Shown one piece after another: positions 1 through 6,078 of a stretch of DNA of 6,078 nucleotides (within the stretch, counting starts at the first letter, position 1; every line of letters starts with the position of its first letter). The stretch is from CAYSND01 sp964642235. Lineage in GTDB: Bacteria > Bacteroidota > Bacteroidia > Bacteroidales > UBA932. Both the position numbers and the translations under genes were made by a program. Location of the stretch: contig CAZXOP010000118.1 in assembly GCA_964642235.1 (NCBI GenBank), positions 1-6,078 of the forward strand, written 5' to 3'. The notes under the pieces are model-generated. The model was given only the letters and a program-made list of their open reading frames with translations, was not told the origin of the DNA and searched no databases.

Positions 1-869
1 TTTAGATACATCATTCTCTCTGAAAGCCTCTCCTTATTCTTTAAAAACTGTCTTGAAGAGACCTCTTTAAAGAGAGAAAGCTGAAGCAAAGAGGGGCGGG
101 CAAGACATTGGGCTGTATCTTTAACTGAGAGGGATTTTAATGCCAATGAGTCAGGATGCATCACAAGGGAGGGGATATAGAGGGTATCAAGAAAAGCTAT
201 CCTCTCATCAGCCGGATCATATTTATTGTTATTATTCTTATCCTCGATTGCATAAACAGCATAAGACTCCGGTTTTAGATTTCTTGCTGTAAAAAATCCC
301 CAATTATCACTCTTGGCAGAGGCTCTTGGGCGAGTTTTAAAGACTGCCGAATCTGATTTATCGGTGTGGAAGAGAATTGTTATATTGTTTAGAGGGAGCA
401 TTGTTTGAGCATCCACCACAGTACCGGAGGTATAGAGGGAGTCTATAACGCTCCCTGTGGAGAAACTGTAAATATATTTAGGAAAAACATTCCCCTCGTT
501 ATTATCCTGAATAGCCTCACCAGTATCTATAGAGTATGTAGTATTGCTATCTAAAGGCTCCTGAAAGGTAAAAACAATACTCTTCCCTTTAATCTTTGCA
601 AGAACGGGTTTGGATTGGGGAGGGGAGAGGCAAATATTCTCGTTAGGGTTTTTAAGAACCACATACTCATTGAATTTAAAAGTAACAGTAGCATTCTCAA
701 GAGGAACATTTACAGCATTATATGCAGGTTTTAACTCCGTAATAACAGGGGGAATAGTATCTCTTGGACCTCCACTGGGAGGTGTAGTCGTATTTGCACA
801 AGAATGGGAGAATAGGCAATACGAAACAAACGACAAGGTTACTATTATTGGGAGTATATTCTTCTTCAT
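1..869 (-). CDS. Ig-like (SbsA/Big_5-type) domain lipoprotein, 3' end missing
   Basis: Reading the minus strand from an ATG at 869 gives an open frame of 289 codons running off the window. The start lies 2 bp after the Rel stop, so the gene is almost certainly co-transcribed and possibly translationally coupled. The product begins with a short Lys-Lys start and a hydrophobic stretch (residues 5-20), followed by Ser-Cys at 23-24. The segment after it, TPPSGGPRDTIPP (29-41), is the hallmark opening of a Bacteroidetes lipoprotein family. Residues about 40-140 resemble an SbsA-type Ig-like domain (start P-P-V-I, end YSFSTG). Residues about 145-235 look like a second beta-rich, carboxypeptidase-regulatory-like domain containing an acidic, Asn-rich loop (210-222). 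The expected role is a cell-envelope lipoprotein of unknown function. The lipidated Cys is probably C24, though C18 is also present and the lipobox (S-H-S-C) is not canonical. Family call is fairly secure; function is unknown. Confidence 0.85.
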   Translation of the reverse strand, partial: MKKNILPIIVTLSFVSYCLFSHSCANTTTPPSGGPRDTIPPVITELKPAYNAVNVPLENATVTFKFNEYVVLKNPNENICLSPPQSKPVLAKIKGKSIVFTFQEPLDSNTTYSIDTGEAIQDNNEGNVFPKYIYSFSTGSVIDSLYTSGTVVDAQTMLPLNNITILFHTDKSDSAVFKTRPRASAKSDNWGFFTARNLKPESYAVYAIEDKNNNNKYDPADERIAFLDTLYIPSLVMHPDSLALKSLSVKDTAQCLARPSLLQLSLFKEVSSRQFLKNKERLSERMMYL

Positions 870-871
870 AA

Positions 872-3178
872 TTAATTATCTTTTACATCAACTCTTGTAA
901 CACTCTCCACCCCTTTAATCTTCCTAAAGTGATTCATTAAGGTTTCAAGGTCCTCAATATTATGAACATAACAGTCTATATAACCATTAAAAATACCATC
1001 ATGAGTCTCCACATAAACTTTCCTTATATTAATATTAAGGACCAATGTGGTAAACTTGGTTATTTCATTCAATATCCCCATTCTGTCAACACCATTGAGC
1101 TTTATCCTTGCTAAGGAAGAGAGTATTGTATGCTTGCTCCATTTTACATTAACTATACTATCACCATCAATGGCAGCTAAGTTGGTAGCTACCTGACAGG
1201 TCTTTTTATGTATTATCACCTCTCCGTTCTTCTCCATAAATCCAACCACATTATCACCGGGTATAGGATAACAACACTCTGATACACGATAAGAGAGGGT
1301 CTTCTCAATAGGATTTTCCTCTAAGATATAATCTCTGTTTTTCTCAACTTTCTTTACTTTATGGTGTTCGAAACTACTTGCACTCTCTAAATCATCGTCT
1401 TCGTTTTCATCTTCGTCATCATAACTCTCCTCTTTACCCTCCTTAGATGGGTTAAAAAGCTGTAGTGTCCAGTAAATTACATTTTTATTCTGGCTATTTT
1501 TACGAAGAATTTTATCTAACTCATTAAGGTCTATAAGACCTGCTGCTATCTTGTTATAGAGCTCCTCTTTGGTAGCCACTTTATATGCCGGAAGGAGTTT
1601 CTTAAGAACCCTGTTTTGGAGTTTTATCCCCGACTTTGAAAGCTCTTCCTCAAGTCTCTTTCTCCCCTCGCTAATACTATCTTCTATCTCCTCCTTTAAG
1701 GCATCATAGACTGCTCCTCGGGCTTTCCCTGTTTTAAGGAAATCAAGCCATTCCCTCTGAGGTTTCTGAGATTCGGCAGTGATTATCTCCACCTGATCTC
1801 CGTTTTGAAGCTCTTTTGAAAGGGGGACAAGCCTCAGATTAACTTTGGCGGCAATGGCTTTATTCCCGATATGTGAGTGAATACTATATGCAAAATCAAG
1901 AGCTGAGGAGCCTTTGGGAAGTGATTTAGACTCTCCTTTGGGGGTGAAAACATAAATATCGGTGGTAAGAAGAGTGTCGTGGAACTTATCCAGAAACTCA
2001 AGTGCATTAGAATCGGGATTTTCAAGGACTTCGCGAACCTTTTTCAGCAATTCATCCACCTCTTTTTTATCTTCACCTTTTTCATCTCCATGTTCCTTAT
2101 AGAGCGAGTGTGCTGCGATCCCTTTCTCAGCTATTTCATTCATTCTTTTACTTCTAATCTGGATCTCCACCCAACTCCCAATTTTGCTCATAACCGTGCA
2201 GTGAAGAGCCTCATACCCATTGCTTTTAGGTTTATTTACCCAATCCCTGATTCTATCGGTTTTAGAGGTATAAATCCCTGATATAAGTGAGTATATATGC
2301 CAACACTGAACTCTTTCCTCTTCGCTTTGTTTTGGTTCGAAAATAATTCTTACTGCATAAATATCGAAGATCTGTTCAAATGGAATCCCTTTTGTCTCCA
2401 TTTTATGCCAAATAGAGTAGGGGGTCTTGGTCCTTTTAAAAATAGTAAAAGTATATCCTGCTTTGCTTAGTACAGCAGAAATAGGTTCAATAAACTGATC
2501 CATTGCTTCGCCTCGCTCTGCAATAATCCTGTCAAGAGATTCTTGAATATTACTATATGCCTGGGGCTCTTTATGCATCAGCCAAATATTCTCCATCTCG
2601 GACTTTATACCATAAAGACCAAGCCTGTGAGCAAGAGGGACGAAAACATACATTGTCTCACTTAGGATTTTCTCCTTTTTATATTCAGGCATAAACTCTA
2701 TGGTACGCATATTATGGAGTCTATCAGCAAGTTTAATAAGAACTACTCTGACATCATCATTAAGAGTGAGCAGTATTCTTTTGAAATTTTCGGCTTGAAG
2801 GGTCCCCCCTTCAGTATCCATAGCTGCTTTGATCTTGGTTAATCCATCCACTAATAGGGCTATCCTATCTCCGAATAGCCTCTTAATATCATCAGTGGTA
2901 TATTCGGTATCCTCTACCACATCATGTAGAAGAGCTGCTATTATGGATTTATAACCCAAACCAATCTCCTGAACCACTATCTTAGCAACTGAGATCGGGT
3001 GTAGAATATATGGCTCACCAGAGCGTCTTCTTACCCCTTTATGGGCATCATTCGCAAAATCAAAAGCTTTCAGAACAGCCTCATACTCATCTTGAGAAGC
3101 ACATCTTTTTAAAGATGCGAGACGAAGCTCTTCAAATTCGCTATTGATCAAATCGTAATCTGACTGTGTGAAATCCAT
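872..3178 (-). CDS. rel: RelA/SpoT-family bifunctional (p)ppGpp synthetase/hydrolase
   Basis: This cytoplasmic long RSH enzyme of 768 residues makes and degrades the stringent-response alarmone (p)ppGpp. The HD hydrolase domain (about 40-200) has RRSGEPYILHP (51-61), the HD pair H85-D86, E89-D90, and D152/N156 in ADRLHNMR. The synthetase domain (about 235-360) has R249/K251 in KRTKTPYSIW, D272 in FDIYAVR, NGY (320-322), E338/Q340/R342 in VEIQIR and AAH at 355-357. RIRD at 309-312 occupies the place of the basic RxKD motif of bifunctional enzymes, not the acidic EFDD of monofunctional RelA. A TGS domain (about 406-467, H434 in AYSIH) is followed by a helical region. An unusually acidic linker (about 583-598) precedes a zinc-finger-like segment (C635, C636, H657, C661) and a C-terminal ACT/RRM domain (about 687-766). 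Length is normal for the family. It starts 11 bp after the hydG stop with no obvious Shine-Dalgarno. Both activities look intact; whether it is named Rel or SpoT is a matter of convention. Confidence 0.97.
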   Translation of the reverse strand: MDFTQSDYDLINSEFEELRLASLKRCASQDEYEAVLKAFDFANDAHKGVRRRSGEPYILHPISVAKIVVQEIGLGYKSIIAALLHDVVEDTEYTTDDIKRLFGDRIALLVDGLTKIKAAMDTEGGTLQAENFKRILLTLNDDVRVVLIKLADRLHNMRTIEFMPEYKKEKILSETMYVFVPLAHRLGLYGIKSEMENIWLMHKEPQAYSNIQESLDRIIAERGEAMDQFIEPISAVLSKAGYTFTIFKRTKTPYSIWHKMETKGIPFEQIFDIYAVRIIFEPKQSEEERVQCWHIYSLISGIYTSKTDRIRDWVNKPKSNGYEALHCTVMSKIGSWVEIQIRSKRMNEIAEKGIAAHSLYKEHGDEKGEDKKEVDELLKKVREVLENPDSNALEFLDKFHDTLLTTDIYVFTPKGESKSLPKGSSALDFAYSIHSHIGNKAIAAKVNLRLVPLSKELQNGDQVEIITAESQKPQREWLDFLKTGKARGAVYDALKEEIEDSISEGRKRLEEELSKSGIKLQNRVLKKLLPAYKVATKEELYNKIAAGLIDLNELDKILRKNSQNKNVIYWTLQLFNPSKEGKEESYDDEDENEDDDLESASSFEHHKVKKVEKNRDYILEENPIEKTLSYRVSECCYPIPGDNVVGFMEKNGEVIIHKKTCQVATNLAAIDGDSIVNVKWSKHTILSSLARIKLNGVDRMGILNEITKFTTLVLNINIRKVYVETHDGIFNGYIDCYVHNIEDLETLMNHFRKIKGVESVTRVDVKDN

Positions 3179-3189
3179 ATGCTGAAAAT

Positions 3190-4617
3190 TTAGTAGAGTA
3201 AATCTCTTTTTCCTGTTTTAATCTCTCTTAATCTCGCCTCAACACCTGCTTTATTATCCCCATCAGGGAATTTAGCCAACTCTCTCTCAATAAGTTTATA
3301 CCCCTCCTCCTTAGTCGCCTCAGAGGAGTAATCCTCCAAATATTCAGCTAAGGTAAGAATAGCATTTGGAGTACAGAATTTTTTTATAAAGCCGGGGATG
3401 GCATACTCCATAAAATGTTCTCCCGTTCTCCCTACTCTGTAACAAGAGGTACAGAAAGATGGAATAAAGTCGCGGGTTAGCAACCATTTTATCGTCTCAT
3501 CAAGTTCGCGAGTATCACCTACCTGAAACTGTTCGCGACTAAGCTCCTGACCCTCTTTTCCCTCTTGGTACCCTCCGATTTCGAGTTTAGTCCCCGCATC
3601 TATCTGAGAAACACCAAATTCTATCACATCATCTCTAATCTCCTTAGATTCCCTTGCTGTCATGATAAGACCTGTATAAGGGACGGCAAGTCTTAAAATA
3701 GCAACTAACTTCTTAAAATCGGCATCACTGACCCTATATGGGAGTTCCATATTCAATCCATGTGCAGGCTGTATTCTGGGAAAACTTATAGTATGCGGCC
3801 CGACCCCATATCTACTCTGTAAATGAATAGAGTGGGAGACAAGCCCAAGGACTTCGAAACGCCAATCATAGAGTCCAAAAAGAGCACCGATTCCCATATC
3901 ATCACACCCTCCCAGGAATGCTCTGTCCATGGCATCTAATCTCCATCTATAATCCCCTTTAACAGTATTTGAAGGGTGGTACTTAGAGTAAGTCTCCTTA
4001 TGATAAGTCTCCTGAAAGACTTGGAATGTCCCTATCCCTGCCTCCTTTACAGTTTTAAACCCTTTAATATCGAGAGGTGCAGCATTAATATTTACCCTTC
4101 TGATCTCCCCATTGCCGACCTTAGTTTCATAACAAATTCGTACCGTATTAGCGATAAACTCCGGTGTATATTTAGGGTGCTCCCCATAAACGAGGATCAA
4201 TCTTTTATGTCCCTCATTTTCAAGAGAAACAATCTCTTTTACAAGCTCCGAATCATTCAAAGTGCGCCTTACAGTGGTTCTAAGGGACTTTCGGAATCCA
4301 CAGTAAGTACAGTTGTTAATACAATGATTCCCAATGTACAATGGTGCAAAAAGGACAATTCTATTCCCATAAATGGAGCGTTTAAGCTCCCTCGCAGTCT
4401 CGAAAATCTCCTCCAATCCCTCAGGGGAGGTAACTGCCATCAAAGATGCAACCTCTTCAAGGTTTAAGGGGATCTTCTCGCGACATTTCCTAAAAATCTC
4501 CCTATTCCTTGCAGGATCCTCTTTAGTGTTATTGATAAGTGAGTGAATTAGGTCATCGTCTATAAAGTCGATTGAACCTTCGCTCAAACTCATATTCATA
4601 TCCATTAATGGTTTCAT
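3190..4617 (-). CDS. hydG: [FeFe]-hydrogenase H-cluster maturase HydG (radical SAM tyrosine lyase)
   Basis: HydG cleaves tyrosine with SAM to p-cresol and dehydroglycine, then turns the latter into CO and cyanide, delivered as an Fe(CO)2(CN)-cysteine synthon for the H-cluster. The 475-residue product has the radical-SAM CX3CX2C motif (C99, C103, C106 in CINNCTYCGF) opening a TIM-barrel. GVGPH (271-275) probably carries the His ligand of the fifth iron. A C-terminal CX2CX22C motif (C389, C392, C415) binds the auxiliary cluster that makes CO and CN. This second motif separates HydG from its relative ThiH. The ATG at 4617 overlaps the stop of the upstream membrane-protein gene (ATGA). Met5, Met7 and Met9 are alternative starts, and the extreme N-terminus is not conserved enough for me to exclude them. 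HydE, HydF and hydrogenase genes are not within the window, so they must lie elsewhere if the pathway works. Both cluster sites are intact, with no sign of decay. Confidence 0.97.
   Translation of the reverse strand: MKPLMDMNMSLSEGSIDFIDDDLIHSLINNTKEDPARNREIFRKCREKIPLNLEEVASLMAVTSPEGLEEIFETARELKRSIYGNRIVLFAPLYIGNHCINNCTYCGFRKSLRTTVRRTLNDSELVKEIVSLENEGHKRLILVYGEHPKYTPEFIANTVRICYETKVGNGEIRRVNINAAPLDIKGFKTVKEAGIGTFQVFQETYHKETYSKYHPSNTVKGDYRWRLDAMDRAFLGGCDDMGIGALFGLYDWRFEVLGLVSHSIHLQSRYGVGPHTISFPRIQPAHGLNMELPYRVSDADFKKLVAILRLAVPYTGLIMTARESKEIRDDVIEFGVSQIDAGTKLEIGGYQEGKEGQELSREQFQVGDTRELDETIKWLLTRDFIPSFCTSCYRVGRTGEHFMEYAIPGFIKKFCTPNAILTLAEYLEDYSSEATKEEGYKLIERELAKFPDGDNKAGVEARLREIKTGKRDLLY
4614..4617 (-). 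other. ATGA stop/start overlap coupling the yihY-like gene to hydG
   Basis: On the minus strand the TGA of the membrane-protein gene shares bases with the ATG of hydG. It is preceded by an A-rich stretch, AAGAAAAAAAG, with no recognisable Shine-Dalgarno. Overlaps of this kind usually mean that ribosomes ending on the first gene restart on the second. This supports the two genes being expressed as one unit and favours the first of the clustered Met codons of HydG as its start. Confidence 0.8.
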
Positions 4618-5576
4618 CTTTTTTTCTTAAATTTTATTTTATTAATCGAATAACTATCAACATTTTGGAAAGCATAAGTCAATTCACACCCGATTAGAAT
4701 TATAAACCAACCAATATTAAGCCAAACCATAAAGAGTGGCAAAGCGGCAAATGCCCCATAAACTCCGTTTAATCTCGAAACCAATATCTGAGTTTCAAGA
4801 TAGAGATATTGTACTACTGTAAATGCAAGTCCTGTTAGCATGGCGGCTTTAAAAGCCTCCGAATACTTAACCTTTGCATTTGGAATAACTTTAAACATAA
4901 GAGAGAAGAGTAGAGTAGCGACCGCATAGAAGATAACCCAACTCATCAACTTACTCACAGAACTGAAAAATGGAATCGATATATCTATTTCAGAGAAGCT
5001 ACTAAGAATAGAAGGGATCATCGTAAGGAAAATGATAATAATAAAAGGGGAGAGGATTAAAATCCCAAAATAGGTAGCTATCCTTTTCCATGCAACCCTC
5101 GATTTCTCTACTTTCCAAATCGTATTGAAAGCCCTTTCCACACAGAGCATAAGCCAAATTACCAACCATACAAAGAACAAGAATGATATTATCCCATAAA
5201 TCCCCTGTCTTGAGGAGGCAATAATATTATCGGCATAGCCCAATATCTTCTGAACCATATCGGGATTAGAAAAGTTTTGATATATCAACTCCCTCAGCAT
5301 CTCAGTTAGTCCAAATCCGCTTGTTACTGCAAATATCACCGCTATAGCAGGGATAAAAGCCATAGCATTATAATAACTCATCGAAGCTGCCTGCCAACCG
5401 AGTCTCTCATTCCCAAAATCCTTCGCTGTGATTATAGCCACTTTAAGGTATTTTACCGCTTTGGCTTTTGCTTTGCCAAATTCGTCCTTATCGAGCAACC
5501 ATATATCATGCGTAATGAAAATATTTATACGGTTAATCTTATCTCTTATATTATTCCAAGTCCGTTTAAGTTTCAT
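4614..5576 (-). CDS. YihY/BrkB-family integral membrane protein
   Basis: The 320-residue inner-membrane protein starts with a basic, probably cytoplasmic N-terminal stretch of about 60 residues. Hydrophobic segments follow at about 68-88, 126-147, 168-191, 209-231, 243-265 and 276-302, fitting the six-helix YihY fold. Family signatures are visible: GWQAASMSYYNAMAFIP (60-76), FNTIWKVEKSR (150-160), IPNAKVKYSEAFKAA (231-245) and the strongly typical YGAFAALPLFMVWLNIGW (273-290), ending in IGCEL. The tail is very basic (KIKFKKKR). Members were once called RNase BN, a label now considered wrong; no biochemical role is established, and transport or envelope functions have only been suggested. It begins 14 bp after the flavoprotein gene with no Shine-Dalgarno, and its TGA overlaps the hydG ATG. 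Position alone suggests a link to redox or anaerobic metabolism, which is weak evidence. The family assignment is confident and the function is unknown. Confidence 0.93.
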   Translation of the reverse strand: MKLKRTWNNIRDKINRINIFITHDIWLLDKDEFGKAKAKAVKYLKVAIITAKDFGNERLGWQAASMSYYNAMAFIPAIAVIFAVTSGFGLTEMLRELIYQNFSNPDMVQKILGYADNIIASSRQGIYGIISFLFFVWLVIWLMLCVERAFNTIWKVEKSRVAWKRIATYFGILILSPFIIIIFLTMIPSILSSFSEIDISIPFFSSVSKLMSWVIFYAVATLLFSLMFKVIPNAKVKYSEAFKAAMLTGLAFTVVQYLYLETQILVSRLNGVYGAFAALPLFMVWLNIGWFIILIGCELTYAFQNVDSYSINKIKFKKKR

Positions 5577-5590
5577 ACATTCAAGTCAGC

Positions 5591-6078
5591 TTATTGTCTC
5601 TTTATTTCTTCTACAAATAATTTTGCAAAAGATTCAAATTTAACCATTTTAGTCTCATCAGGGGCACCCATAACCTCAACTATATCACCCGTTATAGGGT
5701 AGTTATGTTTCTCAGCAAACCCCTTTAATGCCTTTACTCCTGCCCCATTCCATGAAGAAGAGCCAAAGATACCAAGTACTCTATTCTTTGGAGCCGAGAT
5801 GGCTATCTCATTACAGATATGAGCCATCATAGGGTGCATATCGGCATTATAAGCACATGTCCCCAATATAATTCCCTTATATTTCCAAATATCTGAGAGA
5901 ATATAAGAGGCATTGGTCTTAGAGACATCATAAATCCTTATCTTTTTAAGACCCGCTTCAGAGAGAGATCTCGCAAGTGAGTCAGCCATTTTCTCTGTAT
6001 TTCCATACATAGAGGCAAAAGCAATAACTACCCCCTCCTCAGCCTCATACTTGCTCCAACGATCATACCAGCAGAGAA
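5591..6078 (-). CDS. FprA-type flavodiiron protein (A-type flavoprotein), C-terminal flavodoxin domain; 5' end missing
   Basis: The frame is open to the right edge, giving 161 complete codons before the TAA at 5591-5593. The first residues, WYDRWSKYEAEEGVVIAFAS, match the typical linker between the metallo-beta-lactamase diiron domain and the flavodoxin domain of flavodiiron proteins, so this is the C-terminus of a roughly 400-residue enzyme and not a free flavodoxin starting at the internal ATG at 6010. The FMN phosphate loop SMYGNT lies at 5996-6013. The two other flavin-contact loops are at 5831-5863 (GTCAYNADMHP) and 5738-5764 (GSSSWNGAG). Such enzymes reduce O2 to water, or NO to N2O, in the cytoplasm of anaerobes, using electrons from rubredoxin or a similar donor. 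Here it would protect oxygen-labile enzymes such as the hydrogenase that HydG helps to build. The diiron ligands lie outside the window, so activity and substrate preference cannot be judged. Confidence 0.88.
   Translation of the reverse strand, partial: LCWYDRWSKYEAEEGVVIAFASMYGNTEKMADSLARSLSEAGLKKIRIYDVSKTNASYILSDIWKYKGIILGTCAYNADMHPMMAHICNEIAISAPKNRVLGIFGSSSWNGAGVKALKGFAEKHNYPITGDIVEVMGAPDETKMVKFESFAKLFVEEIKRQ

Noticed and set aside
610..900. Plus-strand open frame of 96 codons with hydrophobic ends
   Set aside because: It lies antisense to the lipoprotein start and signal peptide, which have clear family features; the hydrophobicity is a by-product of the opposite strand.
1979..2281. Plus-strand open frame of 100 codons, Phe/Ile-rich
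   Set aside because: It is antisense to the Rel synthetase domain, and the Phe/Ile richness mirrors Lys/Glu-rich codons on the coding strand.
3976..4467. Plus-strand open frame of 163 codons
   Set aside because: It is wholly antisense to the conserved radical-SAM part of hydG, shows no domain I recognise, and has composition expected of a shadow frame.
4614..4630. A7 run at the yihY-hydG junction as a possible frameshift site that would fuse the two proteins
   Set aside because: A -1 shift would indeed enter the hydG frame, but the tract reads AAA AAA AGA in the zero frame, not the canonical slippery phase. I see no downstream stimulatory hairpin, and an ATG restart explains the arrangement more simply.
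5591..6010. Free-standing 139-residue flavodoxin starting at the internal ATG at 6010
   Set aside because: The frame stays open upstream and encodes the typical flavodiiron linker, and starting at 6010 would remove the first strand and the Ser of the FMN loop.

Overview
The window is wall-to-wall coding sequence on the minus strand. Five genes are read from right to left with junctions of 14 bp, a 4-bp overlap, 11 bp and 2 bp. This is the geometry of one polycistronic unit that enters from beyond base 6078 and leaves before base 1. No gap is longer than 14 bp, and I see no RNA gene, mobile element, CRISPR array, terminator or stand-alone promoter.

The protein types suggest an anaerobic member of the Bacteroidetes, probably Bacteroidales. 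The evidence is the last gene, an SbsA-type Ig-like lipoprotein of a kind typical of that phylum; the absence of purine-rich Shine-Dalgarno sequences before any start; the moderately AT-rich DNA; and the presence of [FeFe]-hydrogenase maturation and a flavodiiron protein. This assignment is inference, not proof.

Layout in transcription order: (1) 6078-5591, the C-terminal flavodoxin domain of an FprA-like flavodiiron protein (O2/NO reductase), whose start lies outside the window. (2) 5576-4614, a six-helix YihY/BrkB-family membrane protein. (3) 4617-3190, HydG, the radical-SAM tyrosine lyase that makes the CO and CN ligands of the [FeFe]-hydrogenase H-cluster; its ATG overlaps the YihY stop. 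(4) 3178-872, a full-length RelA/SpoT homologue with all hydrolase and synthetase signature residues. (5) 869-1, the first 289 codons of a predicted Ig-like lipoprotein that continues past the left edge.

Taken together, the unit would combine oxygen removal (flavodiiron protein), assembly of an extremely oxygen-sensitive hydrogenase cofactor (HydG) and (p)ppGpp turnover. The functional link is inferred from gene order only. HydE, HydF and the hydrogenase subunits are not in the window. All five families are known, and I find no convincing evidence for an undescribed system. The points worth a second look are the gene association itself, the translational overlap into hydG, the acidic linker in Rel and the divergent FMN loops of the flavoprotein.
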